Shown: positions 43,630 to 58,600, counted from the first letter of the stretch. The stretch is DNA of 64,000 nucleotides from Ctena decussata (GCA_963989385.1 OZ022499.1:77861903-77925902); one strand, 5' to 3'. Made by a program: numbers and translations. The notes: a model not told the origin generated them from the sequence alone.

Positions 43630-46600
43630 CATGCGTGTGTGCATGCGTGTGTGCATGTGTGTAGGAGCATGCATGTGTGTGTGGGTTTTTTAGCTCGCCT
43701 GAGCACGAAGTGCTCAGGGTGAGCTTTTGGGATACCCTGATGTCCGTCGTACGTCCGTCCAGACGTCCGTCAACTTTTGCTTGTGTACACTCTAGCGGGC
43801 GCAGTTTCGATCCAAGCTTAATGAAACTTTGTCAGAATGTTAATCTTTATAAAATCTAGGCCAAGTTTGAAACTGGGTCATGTCGGGTCAAAAACTAGGT
43901 CACTAGGTCAAATCTTAGAAAAACCTTGTGTACGCTCTAGAGGGCACAGTTTTCATCCAAAGTTCATGAAACTTTGTCAGAATGTTTATCCTCATAGTAT
44001 CTAGGACAAGTTTGAAACTGGGTCACGTCGGGTCTAAAACTAGGTCACTAGGTCAAATCATAGAAAAACCTTGTGTACGCTCTAGAGGACACAGTTTTAA
44101 TCCAATCTTTATGAAACTTTGTCAGAATGTTTATCTCCATAAAATCTAGGCCAAGTTCGAAACTGGGTCATGTCCGGTCAAAAACTAGGTCACTAGGTCA
44201 AATCTTAGAAAAACCTTGTGTACGCTCTAGAAGGCACAGTTTTGATCCAAAGTTCATGAAACTTTATCAGAAAGTTTATCCTTATAATATCTAGGATAAG
44301 TTTGAAACTGGGTCACGTCGGGTCAAAAACTAGATCACTAGGTCAAATCATAGAAAAAACCTTGTGTATGCTCTAGAGGACACAGTTTTGATCCAATCTT
44401 TATGAAACATTGTCAGAATGTTTATCTCTATAAACTCTAGGCCAAGTTCGAAACTGGGTCATGTTGGGTCAAAAACTAGGTCACTAGGTCAAATCTTAGA
44501 AAAGCCTTGTGTACGCTCTAGAAGGCAAAGTTTTGATCCAAAGTTCATGAAACTTTGTCAGAATGTTTATCCTCATAATATGTAGGACAAGTTTGAAACT
44601 GGGTCATGTCGGATCAGAAACTAGGTCACTAGGTCAAATCATAGAAAAACCTTGTGTATGCTCTAGAGGACACAGTTTTGATCTAATCTTTATGAAACTT
44701 TGTCAGAATGTTTACTTCCATAAACTCTCGGCCAAGTTTGAAAGTAGGTCATGTCGGGTAAAAAACAAGGTCACTAGGTCAAATCATAGAAAAACCTTGT
44801 GTACGCTCTAGAGGACACAGTTTTGATCCAAAGTTCATGAAACTTTGTCAGAATGTTTAACCTCATAATATGTAGGATAAGTTTGAAACTGGGGCATGTC
44901 GGTTCAAAAACTTGGTCACTAGGTCAAATCTTAGAAAAACCTTGTGTACGCTCTAGAAGGCACAGTTTTGATCCAAAGTTCATGAAACTTTGTCAGAATG
45001 TTTATCCTCATTAATATCTAGAACAAGTTCAAAACTGGGTCACGTCGGGTCAAAAACTAGGTCACTAGGTCAAATCATAGAAAAACCTTGTGTACGCTCT
45101 AGAGGACACAGTTTTGATCCAGTCTTTATGAAACATTGTCAAAATGTTTATCTCCATAAACTTTAGGCCAAGTTCGAAACTGGGTCTTGTTGGGTCAAAA
45201 ACTAGGTCACTAGGTCAAATCTTAGAAAAGCCTTGTGTACGCTCTAGAAGGCACAGTTTTGATCCAAAGTTCATGAAACTTTGTCAGAATGTTTATCCTC
45301 ATAATATGTAGGACAAGTTTGAAACTGGGTCATGTCGGGTCAAAAACTAGGTCACTAGGTAAAATCATAGAAAAACCTTGTGTACGCTCTAGAGGACACA
45401 GTTTTGATCTAATCTTTATGAAACTTTGTCAGAATGTTTATCTTCATAAACTCTCGGCCAAGTTTGAAAGTAGGTCATGTCGTGTAAAAAACTAGGTCAC
45501 TAGGTCAAATCTTAGAAAAACGTTGTGTAAGCACTAGAAGGCATAGTTTTGATCCAATCTTCATGAAACTATGTCAAAATGTTTATTGTCTGTATATCTA
45601 AGCCCCCTATGAAACTGAATCACGTCGGCTCAAGGTCAAATCTTAGAAAAACTTTGTGTACACCCTAGAGGGCACAGTTTTGATCCAATCTTCATGAAAC
45701 TCTGTCAGAATGTTTATCTTAATGAAATCTAGGTAAAGTTTGAAACTGGGTTGTGTCGGGTCAAAAACTTGGTCACTAGGTCAAATATAAGAACGACCTT
45801 GTATACGCTCTAGAGGGCACAGTTTTGATCCAATCTCAATGAAACTGTGTCAGAATGTTTATTCTTACAATATCCAGGCCAAGTTTGAAACTGGGTCATG
45901 TCGGGTCAAAAACTAGGTCAAATGTTAGATGGTAAAAACTCTTATAAATCTTCACCAGAGCCAGTGAACTGATTAATGCTCAGGTGAGCGATTCAGGGCC
46001 ACCATGGCCCTCTTGTACTTCATTAATCAAGGTTATAGACAAACAGCTTGAACGTTATTTTTCAGTGTGCTCCTTTGACTTCAATTTGCCACAGCTACCT
46101 GATCCCCTGTCATGCTACATCGAAGATTTTTGCTCTGGTGTGACCTGCTGTGCAGACATAGGCTTTCTGAGAAGAGGCATTAGTGCTTACGTCTGGGTGG
46201 ATTCCTGCGATGCAAGGCTGATAATTGGTGTGGATAACTTCAAGAGAAATATCTCACTGGGTTCATATGAGTTTGGTAGGTAAATTAAACCTCTGGAAAT
46301 GTTTTCTTTGATAATTCTAACTTCTAATTTCAGTTATCAAAAAAAATAAAAAATACAAAAAACAATGTTGTGGCCCCACATTGGAACAAACTCTGCATGT
46401 AGTTCTGATGAGGGGGTCACATATGTTTTTATGAAGAATGCACAGAAGTGAACTGAGCCATGACACGAGAAAACCAACAAAGTGGTTACGCACAAAGTGC
46501 AGACTCAGATCAGCCTGGGCATTTGCCCAGTCTGATCAGGCTCTTCCCTAAGCACTTAAGGGGTAGTTAAGGCTCTAAGCTACCTCCATGAGGACAGCCA

Positions 46601-49600
46601 AGACTGATTAGACTGGATGAATGCCCAGGCTGATCTGAGTCTGCGCTGGGCACACAACCACTTTGTTGGTTTTCTCACGTTTCAGCTCAACCTCTGCATT
46701 ACATTTGCAGATTTTACCACAAATTCATCTTATTAATATTCAGGAAGCATTTACATCAGCATTTATAGACATCTTATAAGTTCTTGTCACACCTGCATAT
46801 GAAGGCCGCCCAATGAATAAGGTTAGGTTTCGTCTCTTTAATGATAAACTGATGTACGTGTATGCCTTTGGCATTACTTTGAAGTTGTCCCTAAGTACAG
46901 GTGATATTATTCAGAGGTGGACCTCAGGACAGGTTTGACTGTACATCAATAAATGAAGTAAATATTTCAATATTTCTCTTTTCTTTGCAGGTACAAGAGG
47001 TGCACTATCCCTGTTTGGTCTTGTGAGGGTGGAGTAAGTCATATGCTTTGATATATCTGTGTATGAAAGCAGAGAGCTGCAGAAGAGACTGTTTTTTTAT
47101 GATAGCTTTTGATAACGTATACAATATTAATTAGATGGTTAATTACTGTTGTGTCCTATCACTAGACTTTGAGAAAATGTCTAAGTAAATTTGTAAAACT
47201 GTCATGAGGACAAAATTTATGTAAACGTCATGTTAGACTTTCAGGGGTCAGGCTAGTCTGGACTCAAAATTTATGGAGAAGTAACTCCTTCCAGTTGAAA
47301 TAGGGAGAAGTGACAGCCAGGAAGGCAGAAGTAGTAGCACATGATTATGACATTTTTCATTCAATTTTAACAAAAAATAGCTACTATGCTTACTATTGAC
47401 ATTAAATTGAAAGATAACTGAGCTGCAACTGTACTATATTGCCATAACAGCTTGTTTGTGGAATGATTTGATGAAAATTCTGAAAAAAAAAATAAAAAAA
47501 TAAAAAATCCCCCCTGAGGCCAATGCAGGGTGAAATTTCGGCTCCTAGGACGATTATTTCTCCCATGTTGCACCTTGCTTGATCCTGATGAAAATTCTAA
47601 AAGAGTAAATAAAAAAAACAACTCCCCCTTAGCCCAATACAGGGTGAAATTTCGGCTTCTAGGAGGATTATTTCTCCCATGTTGCCCCTAGCTTGATCCT
47701 GATGAAAATTCTAAAAAAGTAACAAAAAAAAAAAATACCCCTGAGCCCAATACAGGGTGAAATTCCCCCTGAGCCAAATACAGGGTGCAATTTTGGCTCC
47801 TAGGATGATTATTTCACCCATGTTGCCCCCTGGCTTGATCCCTGACTTTAATCAAATCTACTTTCAGGTATGAAATTGACAGTGATCCTGATGCCAGGGC
47901 CTTTATAGTGACGGTAGATATTAAATTGTGTTTCAAGGGAGAGGACTGCGAATTTAATCATACCATCATGGACAATGTTGTCATTCCATATCCTATGTGC
48001 CGGTTGGATGCTGGTTTTCTAGATCCAGGTTTGTATTCAGAGCTCAGTTTAAGAGGGGTAGGCAGGGGAGTATTGAGGATAATTAGGGGTATGTTTTATT
48101 TCTGTCGTGACCTGCATTAAAACTGCCTTGGAATCCAGTTCTGATGTGGGGTCACGAACGTAAAAAATATACCCCCTAATTTTCAGTACGCCTACTAATA
48201 ATATTCCAGTAAGAAGCACAAACTTTTCTTTGGTTTTGTCATATCAAAAGAAAGTAAATGATATCCATTCAGGAAGCACATAAATGCCTTAAGCTGTGGA
48301 CAGCAATCTTTGAGATCTGATAAACTGAGATTCTATAACATCAAGCGAGAACATCAGATTTCATGGAAAGTTTTGAAGATTTTGCCCTAAAATGGTATAT
48401 ATTGTTGTCTTAATGAGAACATGAAGATTTATAAGTACAAGAGGTCATGGTCATTCTTTGACTATTGACCCAAGACTTCTATTTTGACAGTTTCAGACAT
48501 AAGAAAAAGCCACTTTGCCGATTGCTCAGGTGAGCGATTCAGGGCCTCATGGCCCTCTTGTTCTGATTGTTTTGAAAAGGAAGCACAATCTCAAAAATCT
48601 AGATCCATCTTGTGAGATGGATCTAGATTTTTGGAATTGTTTTGGAAGGCAAAAACCCATCTTAAAGCAGAATTTCATAAGACTGATTTAGATATTTAGG
48701 GTCATTTTAGAGAGGGGAAAATCCCTGTTTTATAGCCGAATGACTAGCATATACCGTTTATGCTGCTCTTGTTTGTATTTTCTTCGACTGTAAATTGGAT
48801 GAAGTGAAAAGTTCAATTTTAAAGTAAGATAAGTCGCTTTTTGTGAGTGATAGTCTATTTGCACCCAGAAATGAGCTTTTCTGTTTTTATCCCCCGACCG
48901 AAAGGGGGATATAGCGATGAGCCTGGCGTCCGTCCATCCATCCGTCTGTCCGTCCGTCCATCCATCCGTAAACATTTTCTTGTCCGCTCTATATCTTGAA
49001 TACCCTTTGGAATGTTTTCATGATACTTCATAGTTATGCAGAACAGGTCATGATGATGTGTCATGTACAAGAATGGTGACTCTTGCTATTGTACTGTTTG
49101 AGTTATCTCCCCTTTGGTGATTTTTTGGCAGATTCGTGTCCGCCCTGTCACTTGAATACCCTTTGGAATATTTTTATGATACTTCACAGAAATGTAGAAC
49201 AGGTCATGATGATATGTCGCAACAAGAATGACAACTCTTGCTTTTTATCCCCCGACCGAAAGGTTCGGGGGATATAGCGATGAGCCTGGCGTCCGTCCGT
49301 CCGTAAACATTTTCTTATCCGCTCTATATCTTGAATACCCTTTGGAATATTTTCATGATACTTCACAGTTATATAGAACAGGTCATGACGATGTGTCGCG
49401 TACAAGAATGGTAACTCTTGCTATTGTACTTTTTGAGTTATCTCCCCTTTGGTAATTTTTTTCGCAGATTCGTGTCCGCTCTGTAACTTGAATACCCTTT
49501 GGAATATTTTTATGATACGTCACAGGTATGTAGAACAGGTCATGACGATGTGTCGCGAACAAGAATGACAACTCTTGCTTTCTTACTTTTTGAGTTATTT

Positions 49601-52600
49601 CCCCTTGATGGTTTTAGCTGTTATTTTGTGTTGTTTCGTGTCCGCTCTATAACTTGAATACCCTTTGGAATATTCTCATGATACTTCACAGATATGTAGA
49701 ACAGGTCATGACGGTGTGTCACGAACAAGAATGACAACTCTTGCTTTCTTACTTTTTGAGTTATTTCCCCTTGATCATTTTAGGTATGATTTCGTGTCCG
49801 CTCTATAACTTGAATACCTTTCGGAATATTTTCATGATACTTCACAGTTATGTAGAACAGGTCATGACGATGTGTCGAGAACAAGAATGACAACTCCTGC
49901 TTTCTTACTTTTTGAGTTATTTCCCCTTGATGGTTTTAGGTGTAATTTCGTGTCCGCTCTATAACTTGAATACCTTTTGGAATATTTTCATGATACTTCA
50001 CAGATATGTAGAACAGGTCATGTTGATGTGTCGCGAACGCGACAAGAATGACAATTTTTGCTTTCTTACTTTTGGAGTTATTTCCCTTTGATGACATTAG
50101 GTGTCCGCTCCATAGCTTGAATACCTTTTGAAACATTTTCATGATACTTCACAGATATGCAGAACAGGTCATGACAATTTGTTTCATACATGAATGATAA
50201 CTCTTGCTTTCATACTTTGTGAGTTATTTCCCTTTTTTAGCTCGCCTGAACGAAAGTTCAGGAAGAGCTATTGTTGTCACCTTGGCGTCCGCGTCAGCGT
50301 CAGCGTCCGCGTCCGCGTCCGGATTGGATGTTTTGGTTAAAGTTTTTTAAAGACCTATATCTCCCTAACCCATGGATGGATTCTTTTGATACTTGCACTG
50401 TAGTTAGATATTGGTCCAAAGTTTAACAGGGTACCACCCCCACCCCACTTTGTGACCTTGATGTCAAGGTAATGGACTTAGAAAATTGGGAGTTTTTTGG
50501 ACTGGATGTTTTGGTTAAAGTTTTATAAAGCCCAATATCTCCTTAACCCATGGATGGATTCCTTTGATACTTGCACTATAGTTAGATATTAGTTCAAAGT
50601 TTTCCAAGGTACTACCCCCACCCCCCTCAGTGACCTTGATGTCAAGGTCATGGACTCAGAAAATTGCCCTTTTATTGATTGGATGTTTTGGTTCAAGTTT
50701 TTTAAAGACACATTTCTCCTGAACCCATAGATGAATTCTTTTTATATTTGCACTGTAGTTATATATTAGTATAAACTTTTACATAGTACTACCCCAACCC
50801 TGCTCAGTGACCTTGATGTCAAGGTCAGGGACTTAAGAAATTTGGTCTTTATTAAAGTGTTCTAATTGCATACTGATCCATAATGCTTGACAGAGATTTA
50901 GTTTACACTTGAACTGATGTTAGACACTTTTGAGTTTTTACAAAACACTATATACTTACCCCACTGGATGACCTTGAAGTCAAGGTTATCAACTTTGAAT
51001 TTTGTCTACAAGATTTTGGTTAGAGTTATAGTATTTATAAGACATAATTTCACAGTGCCACAATGGACTCAGTTGATACTAATACTTGGACTGATATTGG
51101 ATAATGGTTCAAGGTTTTGATACATCCTAGCCCCCCCCCCCCCACACACACACACCCCACCCCTTACCCCTCTACCCCTTAGTTCTTTGTCCTCAAGCTC
51201 ATGGACTTTGAAATTTCATGTGGATTTTTTTTTTTTTTTTATTTTATTTAAAGACTTATTTCTGAGATAGCGTTTGTTTATAAATGTGTTGTCATTATGG
51301 ACATGCTTGTTTGAAGTTTTATGCCTAGCAGTCTACACCACCATAGCAACTGTGTCATGGGCAAGCACTTATTCAGGCGAGCTATGCTGTCAGGCGACAG
51401 CTCTTGTTGTAGTTTGAGCTGCTGTTTGAGTCTCTGCTCCATATCTTTATAACCCTGGCCTGCTCCAGAATTTGAATAACCGTGTACCTTTTAAAATATC
51501 GATGATCATGCTGTGATATCTATCAGTGCTCCTACGCTCCTAACTCTCTCTGACACCTCCAAATTCCCGTGCCCCCCCCCCCCTCCCCCCACCCCACCCA
51601 AAAAAAAATTATTTTTTTTCCAGATTTGGATTCTTTGTCCAAATTCACTTACTAGAGAGCTCAAAATTAGGTTTGTAGGGCTTGAACTTTAGAAGTTATT
51701 TACACATTTTGAAAGTTGAATGTATCGTATGCTATACATTTGTGTATATGGTGCCTGTTTGAGATATTACCTCTTTTTAGCAGTCAATCATACTGTTTTA
51801 GACTGAGTGTAAGATAATCATGCATCTGTTAATAGCTGGGCAGATATGTGATATAATTGTGCACTTTTTGATAAAAGCATGAAATTTGGCACAATGCTAG
51901 ACAAAGCTATTCTAAGCATTTTCAGGGTGGATGCCAAGCCGAAAAATTCCATTTATGGCGGCCATCTTGAATTTCAAAATGGCCGCCACTGAAACTGCAT
52001 TTTATGACAAACAGAATCGGAAATCATTAGAAAGACCAGTTTTGTGTTTCTGAACATGTTTAGCTGAACTTTCGCCATGATTTTCTCAAACTTGTCTGTT
52101 ATTCGGCATTTCTGATCTATGCTCCTGGGCGTAGACATGACACTAATCGATAATTACATGTTTGTAAGTATAGAAACGGAATACAGTGAATCATAATTCC
52201 TCACCATCTGGTGAACAAAACCTATCAAAATATCATTGTTTTGCAGATTTAATTCTTTTTCTAGTGAATAAAACCTATTAACTGGATGACGATAGCAATT
52301 CTTTTACTTGTTATTTTTCTTGTTGCTTTAGTCTACATAATAAATCATTTTGCCTTACTCATAATTTATTAAAGGAGCAAAAAACATAGTTTAATCCTTA
52401 AATGTATTTGAGTTTATTTTAATGCACAAAGTTATATAATATATAAGGATTTAAAAGAAAAAAAATCATATTCGATGTGTAACGTACATAACAGTAGAAA
52501 GGTACCAACAAACAACAATAATCTAAATAAACCAAAATTGATGGTCGATAAATGTGGTCCTTACTGAACTAACTCTATTATTCGTTTTCAAATTATGCAC

Positions 52601-55600
52601 ATATAAGAGAGAACAGATTGGCTCCTTTTGAATTAGTCAATACAGCACTGAAAAGTTACTTGAATCTAGAACGAAACATTTTTGTAAGAGACCATACAAT
52701 TTTGAAGAATGACTTCGAGAAATAGATACACGTGTAAATGGTAACTAGTGTATCCTCAGTTTGATCTGTATATCATCTTAAGTAGCCAGAAGCATATGCC
52801 ACTATACTGAAAAACCATCGTTGTATGTTTTTAACTATAATTATATGATTTAAACATGTACATGTATCTGAAGGTAGGTTTAGTGGTAACGTTGAGTTAC
52901 ACAATTGTAGTTTGTATATAATTGTTAGTGGTGTCAGATAATTAGAATTGCAAACTGTTGTAAAGAGTCAGTTTCAGACTGCAGCTAGGCTGTCAATGCT
53001 TTAAGTGTTAACCTGTAAACCATATTCAGATATTCAGATACATGTAGTAAACGTAGATTTTCAATATTTCCTGTAGTACAACAGGAAAAACAAAGGTCTT
53101 TACGAATGGCATACTCTGGCTCTGACTCTTTTAAAATATAGTTTTCCAGCAGCTTCACTATAATAATCTTTTAATGACACATTCAACAAGTAAATATGTT
53201 GATCAGGCTTAAGGTTGAATATCACGTTAAATGTGTACCTGACTGGTAATAAACGTTATCTGTTTGTATACATGTAGCTCTCGTTATTTATACTGTCGCA
53301 TATTACTGTAAGGAAAACGAAAAAAGTGCAAATCTTTATAGTGAGACATGGAAATAAGAGCTTTCCCATCATTTTCTGTTCACGAAATATAACTGTCACT
53401 ATAAAAAGACATAATCTTTCCTGATCAGGTAATTTTGCACCACCATCTTTGCATATTACGGCTTACTATTATCAACACCTAAAATATTACAACAGCATAA
53501 TTACTTTCAAACAACTTGTAATAAATTATTTATTGTATTAGTATATTCTTTTATATTGTCAAGTTGTATTGAGAACACTGTTCATAAGCAGTAGGACTTC
53601 ATCATCAATAAATTATTTACTCCCCTGCCCCACCTCCCATACCTCTTTCCCGACATGATTACAACAAACTAGGCAAAAGGATTAATTAGAATAACATTTA
53701 ATTTGGTTAGTCCTTGATATGTATAGGCATAACTTGTTTAATTTGTTTCTGCCCTATACATAACGTTTTACTATATATAAGGTGTGTCTAATTAGTAAAT
53801 TGCCCAATAAAATGGTTGTATACATTACTTGTTATGTTTGTTCTTGTTTAATTTCTAGTCATACTGCAGGTTCATTTAGAAGATGAGGAACTGAGATTTG
53901 CCTTTAAATCCCTAAGTAGTTACATTGATGTTGATTAATATATGTAGTCTTTTTTCATTTGCCATTGCATTTTGTGCAGTTGGAACACTGCAGATTATTA
54001 TTACTTGTAAAAAGTCTTACAAGTCAATAACAACTACTTAAGTTCCCATATTTAGGCACCCCTCAAGAAACTGTTAAATATATAAGCATTGATAAGGTAA
54101 GAAAAAATAATAAAACAAAACTGGGGCATAGAATGAAGATTGTCGTAAAAGGAAGAATTTATCGAAACCAGTTTCAAATATCCACTTAGTCTATTACTCA
54201 ACTCCTCGTATCATTAGCTTTCAGTTCATGTTTCGATATTTTATTCCCAAAGTCCTGCTTAAGGCATCACAGTCAGGAGCATTACAAAATAGACAACGTA
54301 AAGCTGTGTTGTAAAACTTGTAGTATTTTGGCATTATGCAGTATTTTTTTAGCTCACCTGAGCCAGGGGCTCCGGGGGAGCTTATAGGATGGTAAGGCTC
54401 CGTTGTCCGTCGTCTGTCGTCCGTCGTCCGTCCGTCGTCCGTCCACACTTTCAAACAACTTCTCCTCTGAAACCGCTGGGCCGATTGTAACCAAATTTCA
54501 TATAGAGCCTCCTGGGACCTTAGGAACGAAAAGTTGTTCAAACGGTCCTGGTCACATGACCAACATGGCCGCCATGCCCATATATGGTAAAAACCTGAAA
54601 AAATCTTCTTCTCCAGAACCAATAGGGCGATGGCCTTGAAACTTGGTATGTAGCATCGGGTACAAGAGTACTACCAAGATTGTTCAAATTATGACCTTGG
54701 GTTGACCTTGACCTTTTTTACGGTAAGGTCAAATTTGCTTCCTTATGCTTTTATATGGCAAAATGCTGCAACATAAGATATCTTGGAAACTGTTGAATAG
54801 TTTGGCCTAAAAATTGGTACATACAGTCATCTTAATGAGTACATGAAGATTTATGAGTTCAAGAGGTCAAGGTCATTCTTTGACCTTTGACCCAGAACTC
54901 TCATATTTTGACAATATCAAACAATCTCCTCAAAAACAACTAGGCCAATTGTAATTAAATTGCATATAGATCCTCCAGGGGTTGAGGGAATGAAAATTTT
55001 TCATACAGTCCCGGTCACATGACCAACATGGCCACCACGCCCATATATGGTAAAAACCTTTAAAAATCTTCTTCTCCAGAACCAGTAGACCGATGGCCTT
55101 GAAACTCGGTATGTAGCATTGGGTACTCAAGTACTATCAAGATTGTTCAAATTATGACCCTGGGTTGACCTTGCCCTTTTTTACGGCAAGGTCAAATATC
55201 GGAAAATGCTAGCACATGAGATTTCATGGTAAGTTTTGAAGATTTTGGCCTAAAACTTGGTATATACAATCATCTTAATGAGTACATGAAGATATGTGAG
55301 TACAAGAGGTCAAGGTCATTCTTTGACTTTTGACCCAGAAATCTCAAATTTTGACAATTTCAAAGAATCTGCTCTAAAACCACTGGGCCAATTGAAACCA
55401 AATTTCATATAGAGCCTCGAGGGGTTGAGGGAATGAAAAAATTTTCTAACGCTCCTGGACACATGACCAACATGGCCACCATGCCCATATATGGTACATA
55501 CCTTTATAAATCTTCTTCTCCAGAACCAATTGACCGATGGCCTTGAGACTTTGTATGTAGCATTGGGTACTTGAGTACTATCAAGATTGTTCAAATTATG

Positions 55601-58600
55601 ACCTTGTGTTGACCTTGACCTTTTACAGCAAGGTCAAATATGGGAAAATGGTAGAACATAAGATTTCATGGAAAGTTTTGAAGATTTTGGCCTAAAAATT
55701 GGTATATACAGTTGTCTTAATGAGTTCATGAAGAATTATGAGTACAAGAGGTCAAGGTCATTTTTTACCTTTGATCCAGATCGCTCATATTTTGACATTT
55801 TCAACCATTTCCTCAAAAGCCAAAGGGCCAATTGTGAACACATTTCATATAGAGCCTCCAGGGGTTGATTGAATGAAAAATTTGTGCAAACGGTCCAGGT
55901 CACATGACCAACTTGGCCGCCATTACCACTTATGGTATAAATCTTTAATATTTTTCTTCTCCAGAACCAATACACCTATGGCCTTGAAACTTGGTAAATA
56001 GCATGGAGTACTAGAGTACCACCAAGGCTGTTCAAATGGTGACCTTGGGTTTACCTTGACCTTTTTTGCGGCATGGTCAAATATGGGAAAATGCTAGAAC
56101 ATAAGATTTCATGGAAAGTTTTGAAGATTTTGGCCTAAAAATGGTATATACAGTTATCTTAATGAGTACATGAAGATTTATGAGTACAAGTGGTCATGGT
56201 CATTCTTTGACTTTTGACCCAAAACTCATATTTTGACAATTTCAGACATGATAAGTAAAAGCCACCTTGCCAATTGTTCAGGTGAGCGATTCAGGGCCTC
56301 ATGGCCCTCTTGTTTTATTTTATATGATGGTTTTAGTTGAGAAATGGCATTTCTTGTGTAACGTATACTACCCATAGAACCTTAACTAAAGTAAATGTGC
56401 TCTGCAACCCAAGTTTACATGTAACATTCTGTTAAAAAATCTTCAAATGTCTGTTTATATTTCTCTTATCAACAGTCTTTCTTTTGTTTGCACTTAATAT
56501 GCTACATCTTTTCAATAAACACTGTAAGGCAATGCTCTTGTATATTTTGTAGATTACATGTCATACTAGACACTATAATGCTGAATTAATGCTTTTGGGG
56601 CGCTATTTTTTAAGACTGACTGTTGACTGCTTATCTCTTGACTTTACTTCTACATAAAGTGCTGTCCTACTACGGCAGGGCTTTATTTTCTCTACAGTGA
56701 TGTCTCTGTTTTTTTTATTTAATTTAACTTTTTAGTCATTTTTTATAATAAATATCATGTATGCTAGTATCATTAATAGGTTGACAAAACAGTTAAGTAC
56801 ATGTAGTTAGGCAAGTAAGTTATTAATAATGTTAATTTAGGTACATGTAATAAAATGCCAGAAAAGAGTGAATGTCCTCAGAGCTTTTTCATGTCTAGAA
56901 ACATTATTAGTTTGCAGTATCCTATTTTTCGTAACGTATAAAACACACGTTATGTCACCTTTAACCTAACTATTAAAGTGTCAGAGGTCTCAAGAAGCAA
57001 CGTTTCTTAATAACTGAAAGAATGTCATATTTATAATATTTTTGAGACACAGTGAAGAAAGTTCATAAGTGGTATTATAATGGACTTTTATAACTAAATG
57101 TTATTTACGTTACCTCCAGTAGTTGAAAATGATAAGAAAAATCATGCAGACTGTAATTATTCCACTATTGAAGATAGGAAAAAAGGGTGAAGGGCTGACA
57201 GAAACAAAACGAAATGTTTCTGCATTCAAATTATATGGTTCTATGGAAATATAAATATGTAATTTACATATGTGGGCTTAACCCATGATCAGAGGGTTTA
57301 CAGGTATAAACCAACACAATTTTAATAGTAACTTCTGCAAACACTTCTCTCTAGAGTTCCTCCATATGACAGGGGGTCTTTTTTTCAGCTCAAAGTCTAT
57401 ACAAAATGTAATGGGCTCTGATTAGTATGAAACTTACCTATAAGGCAGACGCCATTTTGAAAAATCAAGATGGCCGCCGAAATAAGCACAATTCAGCTTG
57501 GCATCCACCCTGAAAATTCATATTTTGGTCCAATCTAACTATGTACCAAATTTCATGCTTTTATCAAAAAGTGCACAATTCGGCCAAAATTTGTTACATA
57601 TCTGCCCCACTATAACAGATAATGTCAATCAGAAGCATAAAAGAATGACAATATATTACTAATATGTGTTTTGAAGTGCACCATTTTTAGCTCACCTGAG
57701 CCGAAGGCTCAGAGGTGAGCTTATAGGATGGGAGTCGAGCCGTCGTCCGTGCGTGCGTGCGTGCGTGGGTGGGTGGGTGCGTGGGTGCGTCAACACTTTC
57801 AAACATAAATATCTCAGAGACCAGTGGGCCGATCGCAATCAAATTTTATCTGAAGCATCATTTGGGTGGGGGAAAGGCTGCAATAGGTTTTGGTGCCGAT
57901 CAGCTCAGAACTCTGGTTTCCATGGCAACAGATAGCCCCCATAGGGTTATAATGGGGAAAATGGCGTCATCACGTTTTCTCGACTGTTTTTGATTAGATC
58001 CTTATCATACTTGCAGGTAATGATGACATACACAAGAGCTTGGATGAGTTCGAAATTTGGCCGGATTTGAGCACAGACTACGGAGTTAGCTGCCCTTGAG
58101 CGTTTGAAAAAAATCCCATAGGGTTATAATGGGGAAAATGGCGTCATCACGTTTTCTCAACTGTTTTTGCTTAGATCCTTCTCATACTTGCAGGTAATGA
58201 TAACATACATAAGAGCTTGGATGAGTTCGAAATTTGGCCGGATTTGAGCACAGACGACGAAGTTAGCTGCCCTTGAGCGTTTGAAAAAAATCCCATAGTG
58301 TTATAATGGAGAAAACAACGTCAACACATATTTTTAGAAAAATTTTGTCATCGCTCTATTGCCTACATTTCTCAACGGATTTTAAAATAACTTCACATAA
58401 ATGTAGGGCATGACAATATCTCGAGCTAGTTCGACTTTCAGGATGCTGCGCCCAAGGTCAAGGTCACTGTGGCTATTTTTAGAAAAACTTTGTCAGCGCT
58501 TTAGCACCTACAATTTTCAGCAGATTTTAAAATAACTTCACACAAATGTAGGGCATGACAATATCTCGAGCAAGTTCGACTTTCAGGATGCTGCGCCCAA

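Larger units (their letters stand above)
51833..57612. mobile_element. 5.8-kb TTAA-type element with long inverted ends
   Basis: Left end tagctgggcagatatgtg and right end atctgccccacta are inverted for about 160 bp, including cattttcagggtggatgcca and ggcggccatcttgaatttc. TTAA (51829-51832) precedes it and an imperfect TAA follows, inside the ctgttaacag site of HC-4 copy d. I see no transposase ORF in 51990-57440. Confidence 0.68.

Noticed and set aside
43931..45530. Regular array that could be read as a CRISPR-like locus
   Set aside because: The whole 145-bp unit is conserved, there are no unique spacers, and the sequence is eukaryotic.
47367..47621. Minus-strand hydrophobic ORF
   Set aside because: It overlaps a 113-118-bp tandem repeat with A-runs; the F-rich peptide comes from those runs.
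54221..54622. 133-residue minus-strand ORF
   Set aside because: It lies across HC-1 repeat sequence, and overlapping fragments of the same peptide appear in the other HC-1 copy only because the DNA repeats; no codon constraint is evident.
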